Shown here: piece by piece, positions 48,713 through 58,020 of the stretch | How the letters are laid out: the number at the start of each line of letters is the position of its first letter | How positions within the stretch are numbered: position 1 is the stretch's first letter | Assembly (NCBI GenBank): GCA_025362495.1 | Contig: JANYGI010000218.1 | Span: forward strand, 1 to 64,000 | Reading direction: 5' to 3' | Origin: Byssovorax sp. | Lineage (GTDB): Bacteria; Myxococcota_A; Polyangia; Polyangiales; Polyangiaceae | Length of the DNA: 64,000 bases | Notes under the pieces: generated by a model | Seen by the model: the letters and a program-made list of their open reading frames with translations, nothing else | Database searches by the model: none | Told to the model about the DNA's origin: nothing | Position numbers and translations under genes: made by a program

Positions 48713-50904
48713 TCGAGCAAATGATCCTCTCCTGTGACGCGCTCGGGCCCTGCCAGGTCGTGCGCGCGCTGGGCGAGGAGGCCATCAACGCGCTACCTCG
48801 CTTCACGGTGGAGGTGCTCCATCCCGACGCCAACGTCGACTTCGACGCCGTGACGCGAGCCCCCGCGAGCCTGCTCTTCGGCGACGATGACGGGGGCGCG
48901 CGCGACGTGCCGCTCCTCGTCACGGAGATTGCCTACGACGGCGCTCATCGCGACGGGCACCGATATCGTCTGTTGCTGTCGACGCCAGCCCACTTGCTGA
49001 CGTTGCGCTCGAACTATCGTATTTTCCAGGACAAGACGACGGAAGAGATCGTTACCGAGGTCCTCGCCGACGCGCGGATATCAGGAAAGACGGTCTTGTT
49101 CCGCCTGGGGGGGCGCTACCGGAAGCGGACATATTGCGTGCAGTACGGCGAGGTCGACTGGTCGTTCGTCGAGCGCCTGCTCGCCGACGACGGGATCAGC
49201 TACTGGCACGAGTCGAGCGACGGAGCGCCGACTCTCGTCTTCGGCGACGGGCCCAGCGCTCACGCTGCCATCGACGGTGACAAGACCGTACGATTCGAAG
49301 ATCCCGGCGGGATGTCGAGGACTCAAGCATCCCTGTTCGAGCTCGAGAAGACCATCGAGCTCACGCCGACACGCGTTCACCTCCGCGAATACGACATGCG
49401 TCGCCCGGATCATCTGATCGAGGGCGCCGCCGGCGAAGGCGCGCTCGAACACTTCGAGTACCCCGCCGCCGTACCGCACGCGGAGGCGGCCACCGCGCTC
49501 GCCGAGGTGCGCCTGGATCAGCTGCACCGCGGCTCGGTTCGGGCGCGCGGGCGAAGCGCCTGCGCGAGGCTTTCGCCGGGACGCGTGGTGAAGATCGAGG
49601 GTGCCCAAGACGACGGGATCGACGGTGACTACCTCATCACGGCCGTGCGCCACAGCATCGCGCAAGCGAGCAAGAACGACGCAGAAGGACGCCCCTACGT
49701 CAACGAATTCGAGCTCGTCCCACACACGGCTCGTGCCTATCGACCCGCCATACCGCGCACCGCGCCGAGAGTATCCGGGCTGGAGACGGCGATCGTTACC
49801 GGTCCGCCCGGCGAGGAAATTCACGTCGACGATCTCGGCTGCATCAAGGTCCGGTTCCCCTGGGATCGCTCTGGAATCGGGGACGATCGATCGTCACGAT
49901 GGATGCGCTGTCTGCAGATGCCCATGCACGGCTCGATGCTGTTGCCGCGCGTGGGGTGGGAGGTGCCGCTGGTCTATGTCGACGGCAATCCCGATCGGCC
50001 CTTCGTTCTCGGCAGGCTCTACAACGGAGCTTCACCCATGCCTTATACGTTGCCCGCAAAGAAGGCAACATCAACGCTCCAGTCCGCGACGTCGCCGTCG
50101 GACGGCTCGACCAACGAGATCCGCTTCGCCGACGATGCGGGGAGCATGGAGACCTACGTTCACGCAACGTTGAATCAGACCGTCACCGTCGGCGGCAGCG
50201 CGACGACGACCGTCGGAGTGACCGAGACTCACGACGTCAAGAAGAGCTCCGAGCTGCACGCAGCCACGCAGACGATCACCGTCGCCGGCAAGCAGACTAT
50301 CGTGGTGGGGGCTGACGCGGGGGTAAAGGTAAAGGGGGGTCGCACCGAGACGGTCGCCGCGATGGATCGCACCTCGGTGATCGCCACGCGGATCGTCGAT
50401 TGCAAGGGGAGCTATCATGAGCTCGTCGGTGGCCTGTACGCCCTCCAGTGCAACACCGCCAGCACCGCGGTGCAAGGTGCTTATTTGCAGATTGTGGGCG
50501 GCTCGGCGGCCTACATTTCCGGCCTCGGGGTGCACCAATCAGCTGCCGGCGGGCGCTCGGAGGCCGTCGGCGGCTCGAAATCGATCGTGGCGTCATCGCA
50601 GTTTGCGGAGAGCACCAAAGGTCTGAAGAAGATGAGCTCGGGAGCCGTGACGCTGGGCGGTGCAGGCGGCGTCTTCACGCACGCCGCGAGCGCCGCGATC
50701 TCGGTGGGCGGGAGCGCGACGATCACCGCCGGCGGAGCGCTGGTGTTTGACGCGAGATCGATCACCATCACCGCCGTCGCGGGCATCACAGCCAGTGGAG
50801 GATCGACACTGACGATGAAGGGCAAGCTCGGGATATCGGGCGGGAAGACGAAGATCCAGGCTGCCACGTTCGAGAAGGTCGCGGGCACCAAGGCGAGCTC
50901 GTAA
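48709..50904 (+). CDS. VgrG spike protein (third in island)
   Basis: 731 residues from ATG 48709. gp27-like region: FRLGGRYRKRTYCVQYGEVD and SFVERLLADDGISYW; gp5-like OB fold: GEEIHVDDLGCIKVRFPWDR and LPRVGWEVPLVYVDGNPDRP. From about 460 it continues as DUF2345-like Val/Thr/Gly beta repeats (NQTVTVGGSATTTVGVTE, SSELHAATQTITVAGKQTI) to the end. No fused effector domain. Directly followed, with no gap, by another VgrG. Confidence 0.9.
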   Translation: MIEQMILSCDALGPCQVVRALGEEAINALPRFTVEVLHPDANVDFDAVTRAPASLLFGDDDGGARDVPLLVTEIAYDGAHRDGHRYRLLLSTPAHLLTLRSNYRIFQDKTTEEIVTEVLADARISGKTVLFRLGGRYRKRTYCVQYGEVDWSFVERLLADDGISYWHESSDGAPTLVFGDGPSAHAAIDGDKTVRFEDPGGMSRTQASLFELEKTIELTPTRVHLREYDMRRPDHLIEGAAGEGALEHFEYPAAVPHAEAATALAEVRLDQLHRGSVRARGRSACARLSPGRVVKIEGAQDDGIDGDYLITAVRHSIAQASKNDAEGRPYVNEFELVPHTARAYRPAIPRTAPRVSGLETAIVTGPPGEEIHVDDLGCIKVRFPWDRSGIGDDRSSRWMRCLQMPMHGSMLLPRVGWEVPLVYVDGNPDRPFVLGRLYNGASPMPYTLPAKKATSTLQSATSPSDGSTNEIRFADDAGSMETYVHATLNQTVTVGGSATTTVGVTETHDVKKSSELHAATQTITVAGKQTIVVGADAGVKVKGGRTETVAAMDRTSVIATRIVDCKGSYHELVGGLYALQCNTASTAVQGAYLQIVGGSAAYISGLGVHQSAAGGRSEAVGGSKSIVASSQFAESTKGLKKMSSGAVTLGGAGGVFTHAASAAISVGGSATITAGGALVFDARSITITAVAGITASGGSTLTMKGKLGISGGKTKIQAATFEKVAGTKASS

Positions 50905-53091
50905 ATGACCCTCGATAGCCTCTTCGAGCTGGAGCTGCCGGCGGGACGATTCCTGGTTTCTGGCCTGCAAGGAAGCGAGCGCGTTCATGCGCCCTTCCGT
51001 CTGACGCTGACCGGCTGGTTCGAAGCTGGGGCGGGCACGCGCGCCGAGGTGAACGTCGAAGCCCTGCTGGGGAGCACTGCTCGACTCACCCTCCGGGGCG
51101 AGCACGGGGGGCGCACGATCGCCGGAGTCATCGATGGGATCGACTCGTTCGCGAGCGGGCACCGACTCCACCTCGTACCGCGTCTGGCGAAGCTGGGCCG
51201 GACGGTCGACCACCAGCTCTTTCGCCACGAGGACACGCTGGCGATAACGCGCAAAGTGCTGGGCGGGCACCGGGTGCCACTCGAGAGCCGCATCGCCCGC
51301 AAGCTCGTTGCCCGACCGCAGTGCGTGCAAGCCTTCGAGAGTGATCTCGACTTCGTGACCAGGCTCCTTGCGGAGGAAGGGATCGCCTATCATCTCGAGC
51401 ATGGCGACGCGGGCGATGTGGTGGTGTTGGGCGACAATCCCGGAGCCTATGCTGCGCTCCTGGGAGGAGAAGATCTCCCCTTTGGCTCGGGCGAGGCAGC
51501 GGGGCTCCGCCAGGGCGAGAGCGTGTTCGAGGTCAGGTTGAGCGCAGCCATGGTCACCGAGAGGGTGACACTCTCGGACTATGACCACGAGCGCCCGCTC
51601 GTCGACCAGCGCGTCGCAGCGGGCGACGGGTCGCTGGAACGCTACGAATACCCCGGCGGCTATCGCGATCCCGCAACGGGCAATGCGCTCGTCACCATTC
51701 GACGCGAAGAGGCCCAGCGCGACCAGCGGGTGCTCAGCGGGCGCAGCACCTCACGAAGGCTCGCACCGGGCGCGACCTTCCGTCTCTCGGGCGCTCCGCG
51801 CGACGACATGAATGGTCGATGGCTCGTGCTGGAGGTCGCGCACGAGGGTCGCGATCATGGCACCTCGCCCGGTCAGGCCACATTGAACCGGTACCAAGCG
51901 TCGTTCGTGGCGGTGCGCGCGGATCGCCCGCATCGGCCCGCGCGCTTGCCTCCGCCGGCGATGGGAGGGGTGCAATCAGCGACGATCACTGGACCTTCAG
52001 GTTCCGAGATCCACACCGAAGCCGGCGGTCGCGTGACCGCCCTGCTTCGGTGGGACCGTCGGCGGCCGAAGGATGACACCAGTTCTCACTGGCTCCGCCC
52101 GGTCCAGCCGGCGACCTCGGGAGGCGTGTACTTGCCGCGCGTGGGATGGGAGACGCTCCTCGGCTTCTCGGGCGCCTCGGCCGACGTTCCCTACGAGCTC
52201 GGCCGCCTGTACAACGGGCAAGCGACGCCGCCCGAGGGCCTGCCTGGCCAGAAGGTGCGCGGCGCGTTCGGCTCGCAGACGACGCCGGGCCGCGGCAGTG
52301 CGAACGTGTTTCGACTCGACGACGCGGCGGGCGCCGAGGGGATGCTGGTCAACGCATCGCACGATTACAACGAGCGCACCGAGAACGACAAGAAGACGAC
52401 CGTCGCCGCGAATGACGCTCACACCATCGGCTCGGACCACAAAGATCTCGTCGGCGTCGTGCAAGAGGTGAAGATCGACGGCGCGCAGTCGTACTCGATC
52501 GGCGCCGATCGCGATCTCTCGGTGGGAGGAAACCTGGTGATCGAGGCCGCATCCGAGGCGATCGGCGTGGGCGGGCTCCGCTCGTTCACCGTGGGTGGAG
52601 ACTTCAAGACGACCGTCGGTGGCGCGTTGACGCGGACGGTGCTCGGCGCAAAGGCGGAGATAGCCACGCTCAGCCACAACGTCCACGTGACCGGCGGATC
52701 GCGGGTCTCGATCGGGGGCACCCGCCTCGAGTCGGCGGAGGTCGCCGTGGGCGTGGGCGTGCTCGGAGCGTCGAACCTGAGCGTCGCCGGGGCGTACACC
52801 ATCGCTTCGGCGAAGTACTCCCTCAGCGCGGGCGCGCTGAAGGAAGACTATGCGTCCATGACCATCAGCGCCGGCGGCGCAATCGAGGACGCCTTTGCCG
52901 GTGCGGCCTCGCTCTCGGTGGGTGGCGGGCTCAGCCTCACGGGGAGCATCGTATCGTTCGTCGCGATGGAGAAGATATCCATCGACGCCGCGGGCGTCAG
53001 CGTGATAATCACCCCGGGATCCATCGAGATCTCGGCCGTGGTTGACAGCGCCGAGGATCTGGTCGTGAGCGGCATGGATGTGAGCGAGTGA
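50905..53091 (+). CDS. Divergent VgrG spike protein (fourth in island)
   Basis: 728 residues; the ATG immediately follows the upstream TAA. Less typical VgrG: ARPQCVQAFESDLDFVTRLL, AEEGIAYHLEHGD, SGSEIHTEAGGRVTALLRWD, LPRVGWETLLGF. The OB-fold strand normally reading RVRVxFxWDR is changed to RVTALLRWDRRRPKD. C-terminal beta repeats (VGGDFKTTVGGALTRTV, GGSRVSIGGTRLESAEVAV) run to the stop. A tandem of two different VgrGs suggests a possible heterotrimeric spike or two alternative spikes (inference). A 22-nt gap with GGAGG leads to the last gene of the module. Confidence 0.85.
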   Translation: MTLDSLFELELPAGRFLVSGLQGSERVHAPFRLTLTGWFEAGAGTRAEVNVEALLGSTARLTLRGEHGGRTIAGVIDGIDSFASGHRLHLVPRLAKLGRTVDHQLFRHEDTLAITRKVLGGHRVPLESRIARKLVARPQCVQAFESDLDFVTRLLAEEGIAYHLEHGDAGDVVVLGDNPGAYAALLGGEDLPFGSGEAAGLRQGESVFEVRLSAAMVTERVTLSDYDHERPLVDQRVAAGDGSLERYEYPGGYRDPATGNALVTIRREEAQRDQRVLSGRSTSRRLAPGATFRLSGAPRDDMNGRWLVLEVAHEGRDHGTSPGQATLNRYQASFVAVRADRPHRPARLPPPAMGGVQSATITGPSGSEIHTEAGGRVTALLRWDRRRPKDDTSSHWLRPVQPATSGGVYLPRVGWETLLGFSGASADVPYELGRLYNGQATPPEGLPGQKVRGAFGSQTTPGRGSANVFRLDDAAGAEGMLVNASHDYNERTENDKKTTVAANDAHTIGSDHKDLVGVVQEVKIDGAQSYSIGADRDLSVGGNLVIEAASEAIGVGGLRSFTVGGDFKTTVGGALTRTVLGAKAEIATLSHNVHVTGGSRVSIGGTRLESAEVAVGVGVLGASNLSVAGAYTIASAKYSLSAGALKEDYASMTISAGGAIEDAFAGAASLSVGGGLSLTGSIVSFVAMEKISIDAAGVSVIITPGSIEISAVVDSAEDLVVSGMDVSE

Positions 53092-53113
53092 CGTCAGCGC
53101 AGCGGAGGAAATC

Positions 53114-53593
53114 ATGACGACAGCGAAGGTGAGAGCGCTTGATCCAGGCGGCGCGAAGGTTCGAAGGACGACGCCGAAGCTCGGACCCGGCCTCCACGTC
53201 GCGCGAATCGAGGGGGCGGCGGAAGGAGGCATCACCGTGCGCCTGGCATCGGGGGAGCTCGCGAGCGCCGTTCCCGGCGAGAACGTCGAGCGAACCTTCG
53301 TGGAGGAGTGTACGCGCGACCGCCGCACGATTCTGGTGAGCGAACAGAACGGTACGATCGTGATCCTTGGCGCGCTCCAGACTGCGCGCGCGATCGAGCA
53401 CGACGCCGCGGGTCGAGCCCGGATCACCGCGCCGAGGATCGATCTCGTGGCGGAGGACGGCGTGCGAATCCAGGTCGGCAAAGCGTTGCTCGAGATGGAG
53501 GCGAACGGCGCCGTGCGAATCGCCGGTGATCGGCTGACGATGGACATGGCGACGGTGGTGCGCGTGCTCGCCGCCCTCGCTGAGCTGCCCTGA
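53114..53593 (+). CDS. Small VgrG-associated OB/beta-repeat protein (DUF6484- or DUF3540-like)
   Basis: 159 residues, GGAGG before ATG 53114. The first half (LHVARIEGAAEGGITVRLAS, RRTILVSEQNGTIVILGAL) resembles an OB-like barrel. The second half has a short beta-repeat tail (ITAPRIDLVAEDGVRIQVGK, EMEANGAVRIAGDRLTMDM) like the VgrG stalk. DUF6484/DUF3540-type proteins of this plan occur at the end of VgrG clusters. It probably caps or extends the fourth VgrG. Family assignment is tentative. Confidence 0.55.
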   Translation: MTTAKVRALDPGGAKVRRTTPKLGPGLHVARIEGAAEGGITVRLASGELASAVPGENVERTFVEECTRDRRTILVSEQNGTIVILGALQTARAIEHDAAGRARITAPRIDLVAEDGVRIQVGKALLEMEANGAVRIAGDRLTMDMATVVRVLAALAELP

Positions 53594-53615
53594 TTCGCTC
53601 GGAAAGGCGATTTCG

Positions 53616-54371
53616 ATGCAAACACTCGATCTCTCGGATCCGCAAACGCGCTTGATCGTCCTGACCGGCGCCGGCACCTCGGCGGAGAGCGGGATACCCA
53701 CCTACCGGGCCATGAACGGCCTCTGGCGCACCCACTCCATCCAGGAGGTCGCGACGGCGTATGGCTTCCTCAATGATCCCGCGCTCGGCTGGCGCTTCTA
53801 CAGCGAGCGCCGCGTCGATGCGCTCGCGGCGAGCCCCAACGCCGGGCACGTCGCGCTCGCGGACATCGAGGAGCGCCTCGGCGATCGTTTCCTCCTCGTC
53901 ACCCAGAACATCGACGGTCTCCACCAGCGCGCCGGGAGCCGCCGCGTGATCGAGCTGCACGGGAACCTGCTCCACTCGCGCTGCACGGTGTGCGATCGCC
54001 CGCCGTTTGCCGACGATCGGCTCTATCAGGAGCTGCCTTTACCGCTCTGCGAGGTCTGCACCGACAGGGCAGCTCCGGGGATGATCCGCCCGGCCGTCGT
54101 GTGGTTCGGCGAGGCGATCCAGGGCGCCGACATGGCCCGCGTGGAGAAGTTCATGGAGAGCGCCCCGCGCGGACACCTGGTGTTCCTGGCCGCCGGGACG
54201 TCGGGAGTCGTGACGCCCGCCTCGGCCTTCGTGGAGGACGCGAAGCGGCTCGCAGCCGCGACGTGGCTCGTCAACCTGGAGCCGCCGGAGAACGTGGGGT
54301 ATTTCCAGAACGTGCTGCTGGGCGCCTCGGGAGCGATCTTCCCCGCGCTGTTCGGCGTCACTCCCGGCTGA
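53616..54371 (+). CDS. cobB: NAD-dependent protein deacylase (sirtuin, CobB type)
   Basis: 251 residues. Complete Sir2 motifs: GAGTSAESGIPTYR (NAD binding), TQNIDGLHQRAG, catalytic His in ELHG, four zinc Cys (CTVCDRP and CEVCTDR), RPAVVWFGE and AAGTSGVVTPA. Tyr and Arg in WRFYSERRVDAL match the class III (CobB/SIRT5) acyl-pocket pair, implying activity on succinyl-lysine as well as acetyl-lysine. Cytoplasmic. It starts just after the T6SS module but has its own purine-rich site, and converges on the P450 gene 5 bp away; probably unrelated to T6SS. Confidence 0.93.
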   Translation: MQTLDLSDPQTRLIVLTGAGTSAESGIPTYRAMNGLWRTHSIQEVATAYGFLNDPALGWRFYSERRVDALAASPNAGHVALADIEERLGDRFLLVTQNIDGLHQRAGSRRVIELHGNLLHSRCTVCDRPPFADDRLYQELPLPLCEVCTDRAAPGMIRPAVVWFGEAIQGADMARVEKFMESAPRGHLVFLAAGTSGVVTPASAFVEDAKRLAAATWLVNLEPPENVGYFQNVLLGASGAIFPALFGVTPG

Positions 54372-54376
54372 CGCGA

Positions 54377-55822
54377 CTACGCGGCGCCCGTCTCCACCGC
54401 GGTCACCCGCATCGGCATACCGCCCTTCGGCCGCAGCGTCGCCGACGCCTCGGGCTCGATCACCGCCTGGCTCCGCAGCTCGAGGTCGACCCGTCGCAGG
54501 ATGGTCGCGAGCACGATCGGGCCTTCCATCAGCGCGAAGAGGTTGCCAATGCAGGTGCGCGGGCCGGCGCTGAAGGGCAGATACGCTTGCTTGTGCCGCT
54601 TCTCCTCGACCGCGGGCTCGAACCGGGAAGGATCGAAGCGCTCGGGATCCGGCCAGATCTCGGCGCGGTGGTGCAGCGCATAGGAGCTGATCAACACCAC
54701 CTGTCCGCGGGGGAGATCGTAGCCGCCGAGGGTCACGTCGGCGATGGCCTGGCGGCCGAAGAAGTAGATGGGCGGGTAGAGCCGCATCGACTCCTTGAAG
54801 ACACGGAGACAGTAGCCGAGGGCCGGCAAATCGCGGCTCTCCACGGCTGGACCCGGGATGGCGCGGGCCTCGGCGCGGGCGCGGGCGAGGGCCTCGGGGT
54901 GCCGGGCGAGCAGGTAGAGCGACCACGCCAGCGCCGTCGCCGTCGTCTCATGACCGGCGATGAAGAGAGTGACCACCTCGTCCCTCACCTGTTGATCACT
55001 CATGCGATTGCCGCTCTCGTCGCGGGCGTCGAGGAGCATGCTCAGGAGATCGGGGCGCGAGGTGCCCGAGGCGCGGCGATCGGCGATCATCCGGTCGACG
55101 CGGTTATGGATCACCGCGAGCGCGGCCTCGAACTGCTTCGTCTGCTCGCCGGGCCAGCGGATCGGCTCGACCATGGCCTCGAGCCGGGCCTCGCTCCGCG
55201 CGCGGTAGGGCTCGGGCAGCCGCTCGGCCACCGAGCTGAGCGCGCCGAGCGCGCGGAGCTGCACGGCGTACACCGGCGAGAGCGACGTCTCGCTGGCCCA
55301 GTGGAGCGCGACGGTGAGGGCGGCGCCGAGCTCGTCGGCCTCGTCGAGCGTGTCGATGTCGAAGAGGGTCTTGCCGGCGATCCGCATGGCGATGTGGGTG
55401 GTGATCCGCGCGGCGTCGATCTCGTCGCCCGGGCGCAGGCTCGCGATCGCGTGGCTCGCGCACTCGGCCATGTCCGCGGCGTAGCGCTCGATCCGCGCGT
55501 GGGTGAAGAGCGGCGCCATCAGCTTGCGCTGCTGCCGCCAGAACTCGCCCTCGCTCGTGAAGAGGCCCTGTCCCGCAAAGGGCTTGAGCGGGCCGCGCAG
55601 GCCAGGAGACTTGATGAACGAGCGGGCCTTCTCGACCAGCATCTCGTGGAGCACCTCGGGCCCGTTGGCGAAGACCAGCGGGATGCCGAGCACCTTCGCG
55701 AGGCCGATGTCGCCGCACTCGCGGTTCAGGCGGCGAAACAGGCCGAAGCGATCGTCGCGGATCTCGTTGAGGTGGCCAGTCCGCGTCGCGCCCGAGAGGG
55801 CAGGCATATCGAGCATGCGCAT
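54377..55822 (-). CDS. Cytochrome P450
   Basis: 481 residues from ATG 55822 (TAGGA upstream). Diagnostic motifs: I-helix AGHETTA, ExxR as KESMR, RFDPSRF region and heme ligand loop FSAGPRTCIGN with the axial Cys. FIAGHETTATALAWSLYLL and LYPPIYFFGRQAIADVTLGG are typical of soluble bacterial CYPs related to the fatty-acid/xenobiotic group. A monooxygenase needing separate redox partners; none is encoded nearby. Upstream, 10 nt away on the same strand, lies an ArsC/Spx-like gene, so the two are probably cotranscribed. Substrate unknown. Confidence 0.93.
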   Translation of the reverse strand: MRMLDMPALSGATRTGHLNEIRDDRFGLFRRLNRECGDIGLAKVLGIPLVFANGPEVLHEMLVEKARSFIKSPGLRGPLKPFAGQGLFTSEGEFWRQQRKLMAPLFTHARIERYAADMAECASHAIASLRPGDEIDAARITTHIAMRIAGKTLFDIDTLDEADELGAALTVALHWASETSLSPVYAVQLRALGALSSVAERLPEPYRARSEARLEAMVEPIRWPGEQTKQFEAALAVIHNRVDRMIADRRASGTSRPDLLSMLLDARDESGNRMSDQQVRDEVVTLFIAGHETTATALAWSLYLLARHPEALARARAEARAIPGPAVESRDLPALGYCLRVFKESMRLYPPIYFFGRQAIADVTLGGYDLPRGQVVLISSYALHHRAEIWPDPERFDPSRFEPAVEEKRHKQAYLPFSAGPRTCIGNLFALMEGPIVLATILRRVDLELRSQAVIEPEASATLRPKGGMPMRVTAVETGAA

Positions 55823-55832
55823 GGCTACGGTC

Positions 55833-56189
55833 CTATTTCTTCGCCGCGTCGGCGAAGGCTTTCCAGGTGGTCTCGGCAGCGCCGACGGCCGCGCGCGTTC
55901 CATCGCGCACGATCGGCGTTCGCAAGAGCGAGGGATCTTCGAGCAGGAGCACCGCGAGGCGCTCGTCGGTGGGCGCGGAGTGCTGGAGGCCGCGCTCCTT
56001 CACGCGCGGGCTCTCGCTGTCGTAGAGCGCGCGGTAGCCGCCCACGGCGCGCGCCACGCTGGCGAGCTCGCCCTTCGAGAGGCCCTTCTCGCGCAGCTCG
56101 ACGCTCTGCACCTTGACGCTGCGATCGGCGAAGAAACGCTGCGCTGCGCGGGTGTTCTTGCACTTGTTGGTGCCGAAGATCTGGATCAC
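55833..56189 (-). CDS. ArsC/Spx-family thioredoxin-fold protein
   Basis: 118 residues from GTG 56189 with GGAG about 8 nt upstream. The opening IQIFGTNKCKNTRAAQRFFA is the family active-site region (single Cys, C-x-N-x-R). LREKGLSKGELASVARAVGG and LLLEDPSLLRTPIVRDG are conserved ArsC/Spx blocks. There is no CxxC, so it resembles YffB-like or arsenate-reductase-like proteins rather than Spx proper. Enzymatic arsenate reduction is uncertain. Adjacent to the P450 in a probable two-gene unit. Confidence 0.78.
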   Translation of the reverse strand: MIQIFGTNKCKNTRAAQRFFADRSVKVQSVELREKGLSKGELASVARAVGGYRALYDSESPRVKERGLQHSAPTDERLAVLLLEDPSLLRTPIVRDGTRAAVGAAETTWKAFADAAKK

Positions 56190-56488
56190 GAGCCAGGCTC
56201 CAGGGGCCGGGCCGGGGCCGCGGCGAGGGGTACGAGATCCGACATGGCCGCGCAGCGTACCAGCCCACGGCGCCGCGCGGCAGCGGATCGCGCGGGACCG
56301 ACGATCGACGGCCGACGACGCGGCGGACGCGTGCGCCACTCTGCGCCGACCGCGGCGCCGGGAGCAGGCCAGTCGAGCGCGTTCGCGCCTGGTTTCTCGA
56401 TTGAATGTCGCGGCCTTGTTCTTGCCAATCGTCGGCGCGAAGACCGCGACGAGCCGGCTCGCGGCCGCGCCAAGGAAAGCACGCACCG

Positions 56489-57322
56489 ATGAAGGCTACC
56501 TGGAAGACCTGGGCATTCGCAATGATGGCAGCGGCGGGGATGCTCCCGCTCGGGTGCTCGGGATCGGTGGTCGAGATCGGCGCCCAGCCGCCCGGATGCC
56601 CCAAGGCGGCGCCGAAGGCCGGCACAACGTGCAGCGCCGCCGTCTCCGGATGCACCTACGCCGAGGGCCCGTGCACCGTGGAGCTGAGCTGCGAGGCCAA
56701 GGACGGCGCGTGGCAATCGCAGACCAAGAGCTGCTCCCCCACCGCCAAGGAGTGCTCGGCGGGCCAGGACGGCGACGTCTGCGCCGTGATCGGCGAGAGC
56801 TGCGGCGAGAGCCCCGGGCCGTGCCTCGGTGGCTTCTTCAACACCTGCGGAGACGATCACCACTGGCACACTTCATCCGGGACCGGCGGCGACGATTGCT
56901 GTCCTCTCAACGGCGCTTGCCCCGGATCGCCGCCGAGCGAGGGAGCGCCGTGCGATGCCTGCTTCGGACCGCCGTCATGCCACTACGACAACGCCTGCGG
57001 CGGGACGACGACGGCGACCTGCGGCGGCATGGACGCGGTATGGCACGTCCTCGTCAACGACTGCCCACCTCCCCCTCCGCCCGACTTCTGCACCAGCAAC
57101 ACGACGCCGGACACCTGCGCGACCGATCCGAGCTGTCGCTGGCTGACGCCCGGCTGCGGCGATAACCCGATCTGGGCGCCGGGGTGCTTCACCGCCACCG
57201 ACTGCGGGCCGGGAACCTGCGGGCCGTCGCAGGCCTGCCAGGCGTACTCGTACGATCCCTGCTTCCAGAAGAAGTGTGATGCGTGCAGCGCCACCGCGTC
57301 GCTCTGCGTGGGCTTCCTCTGA
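56489..57322 (+). CDS. Cys-rich lipoprotein, unknown function
   Basis: 277 residues from ATG 56489; AAGGAAAG upstream. Lipobox GMLPLGCSGS. The mature part has about 30 cysteines in small spaced motifs (GCPKAAPKAGTTC, GDVCAVIGESCGESPGPC, CATDPSCRWLTPGC, CFQKKCDACSATASLC). Likely a disulfide-stabilised envelope protein. The preceding 299 bp (56190-56488), shared with the divergent ArsC-like gene, is GC-rich and shows no gene or recognisable promoter. Confidence 0.83.
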   Translation: MKATWKTWAFAMMAAAGMLPLGCSGSVVEIGAQPPGCPKAAPKAGTTCSAAVSGCTYAEGPCTVELSCEAKDGAWQSQTKSCSPTAKECSAGQDGDVCAVIGESCGESPGPCLGGFFNTCGDDHHWHTSSGTGGDDCCPLNGACPGSPPSEGAPCDACFGPPSCHYDNACGGTTTATCGGMDAVWHVLVNDCPPPPPPDFCTSNTTPDTCATDPSCRWLTPGCGDNPIWAPGCFTATDCGPGTCGPSQACQAYSYDPCFQKKCDACSATASLCVGFL

Positions 57323-57344
57323 TCCGAGGGCGCCGAGCGCGGCG

Positions 57345-57998
57345 TTACTTCGCGAAGCGGCGGTAGATCTCGCCCGCTTCGATGTTGTCGACGCCGCGCT
57401 TGCCGCTCTTCCAGGCGGCCACCATCGCCGCGGCCACCGCCGTCGCCGGCGTGGGGCGATACTTCCCGAGCAACGGCCCCAGGGCTCGACCGACCGAGAG
57501 GCCGAGCTTTTCGAGGGGACGATCGTCGCCCCTGTCGCCGTCGAGGATCGAGGGGCGGAACCCGACGAGGCTGTCGAAGCGGACATCGATCAAGGCCTCT
57601 TCGATCTCACCCTTGACGGCCGAATAGAACATCCGGGATCGGGAGTCGGCCCCGGCCGAGCTGACGTGGAGAAAGGCCCGCGCGCCCCGGCTCTTGGCGA
57701 CCTTCGCGAAGGTGAGCACGGCATCGAAGTCGACGGCGCGAAAGGCCTCCTTCGAGCCGGCCTTCTTGATGGTGGTGCCCAGGCACGAGAACGCCGCGTC
57801 GGGCGCCGGGAGGCTGGAAAACGTGGATGGATCGGCGAAGTCGACGATGGCCTGGGTGAGCTTGAGGTGCCTTTGCGAGACCTCCCGCCGGCCGACCGAG
57901 ATGACCCGCCCGAAGGCGTCGTCCGCGAGGAGCTGCTTCAGGAGCTCGCCGCCGACGAGGCCGCTGCCGCCTGCGATCCAGACCGTCTTGGTGTTCAT
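57345..57998 (-). CDS. NAD(P)-binding Rossmann protein (HTATIP2/YbjT-like)
   Basis: 217 residues from ATG 57998. Opening nucleotide loop: MNTKTVWIAGGSGLVGGELL (GxxGxxG). VDFADPSTFSSLPAPDAAF, FSCLGTTIKKAGSKEAF, FLHVSSAGADSRSRMFYSAV, then KGEIEEAL and FRPSILDGDRGDDRP, match the extended SDR/HTATIP2 (TIP30) group: Tyr and Lys are placed as YSAVK. The cofactor is presumably NADP; the reaction is unknown. Distal gene of the kinase-TPR-lipoprotein operon, 22 nt downstream of the lipoprotein gene. Confidence 0.8.
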   Translation of the reverse strand: MNTKTVWIAGGSGLVGGELLKQLLADDAFGRVISVGRREVSQRHLKLTQAIVDFADPSTFSSLPAPDAAFSCLGTTIKKAGSKEAFRAVDFDAVLTFAKVAKSRGARAFLHVSSAGADSRSRMFYSAVKGEIEEALIDVRFDSLVGFRPSILDGDRGDDRPLEKLGLSVGRALGPLLGKYRPTPATAVAAAMVAAWKSGKRGVDNIEAGEIYRRFAK

Positions 57999-58020
57999 GG
58001 TGAGTGTCAGTCCGAGGTGG

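Noticed and set aside
53616-54371. Sirtuin as a T6SS NAD-related effector or immunity protein
   Set aside because: It is a normal CobB-type deacylase with its own ribosome site and all housekeeping motifs; proximity alone is not enough.
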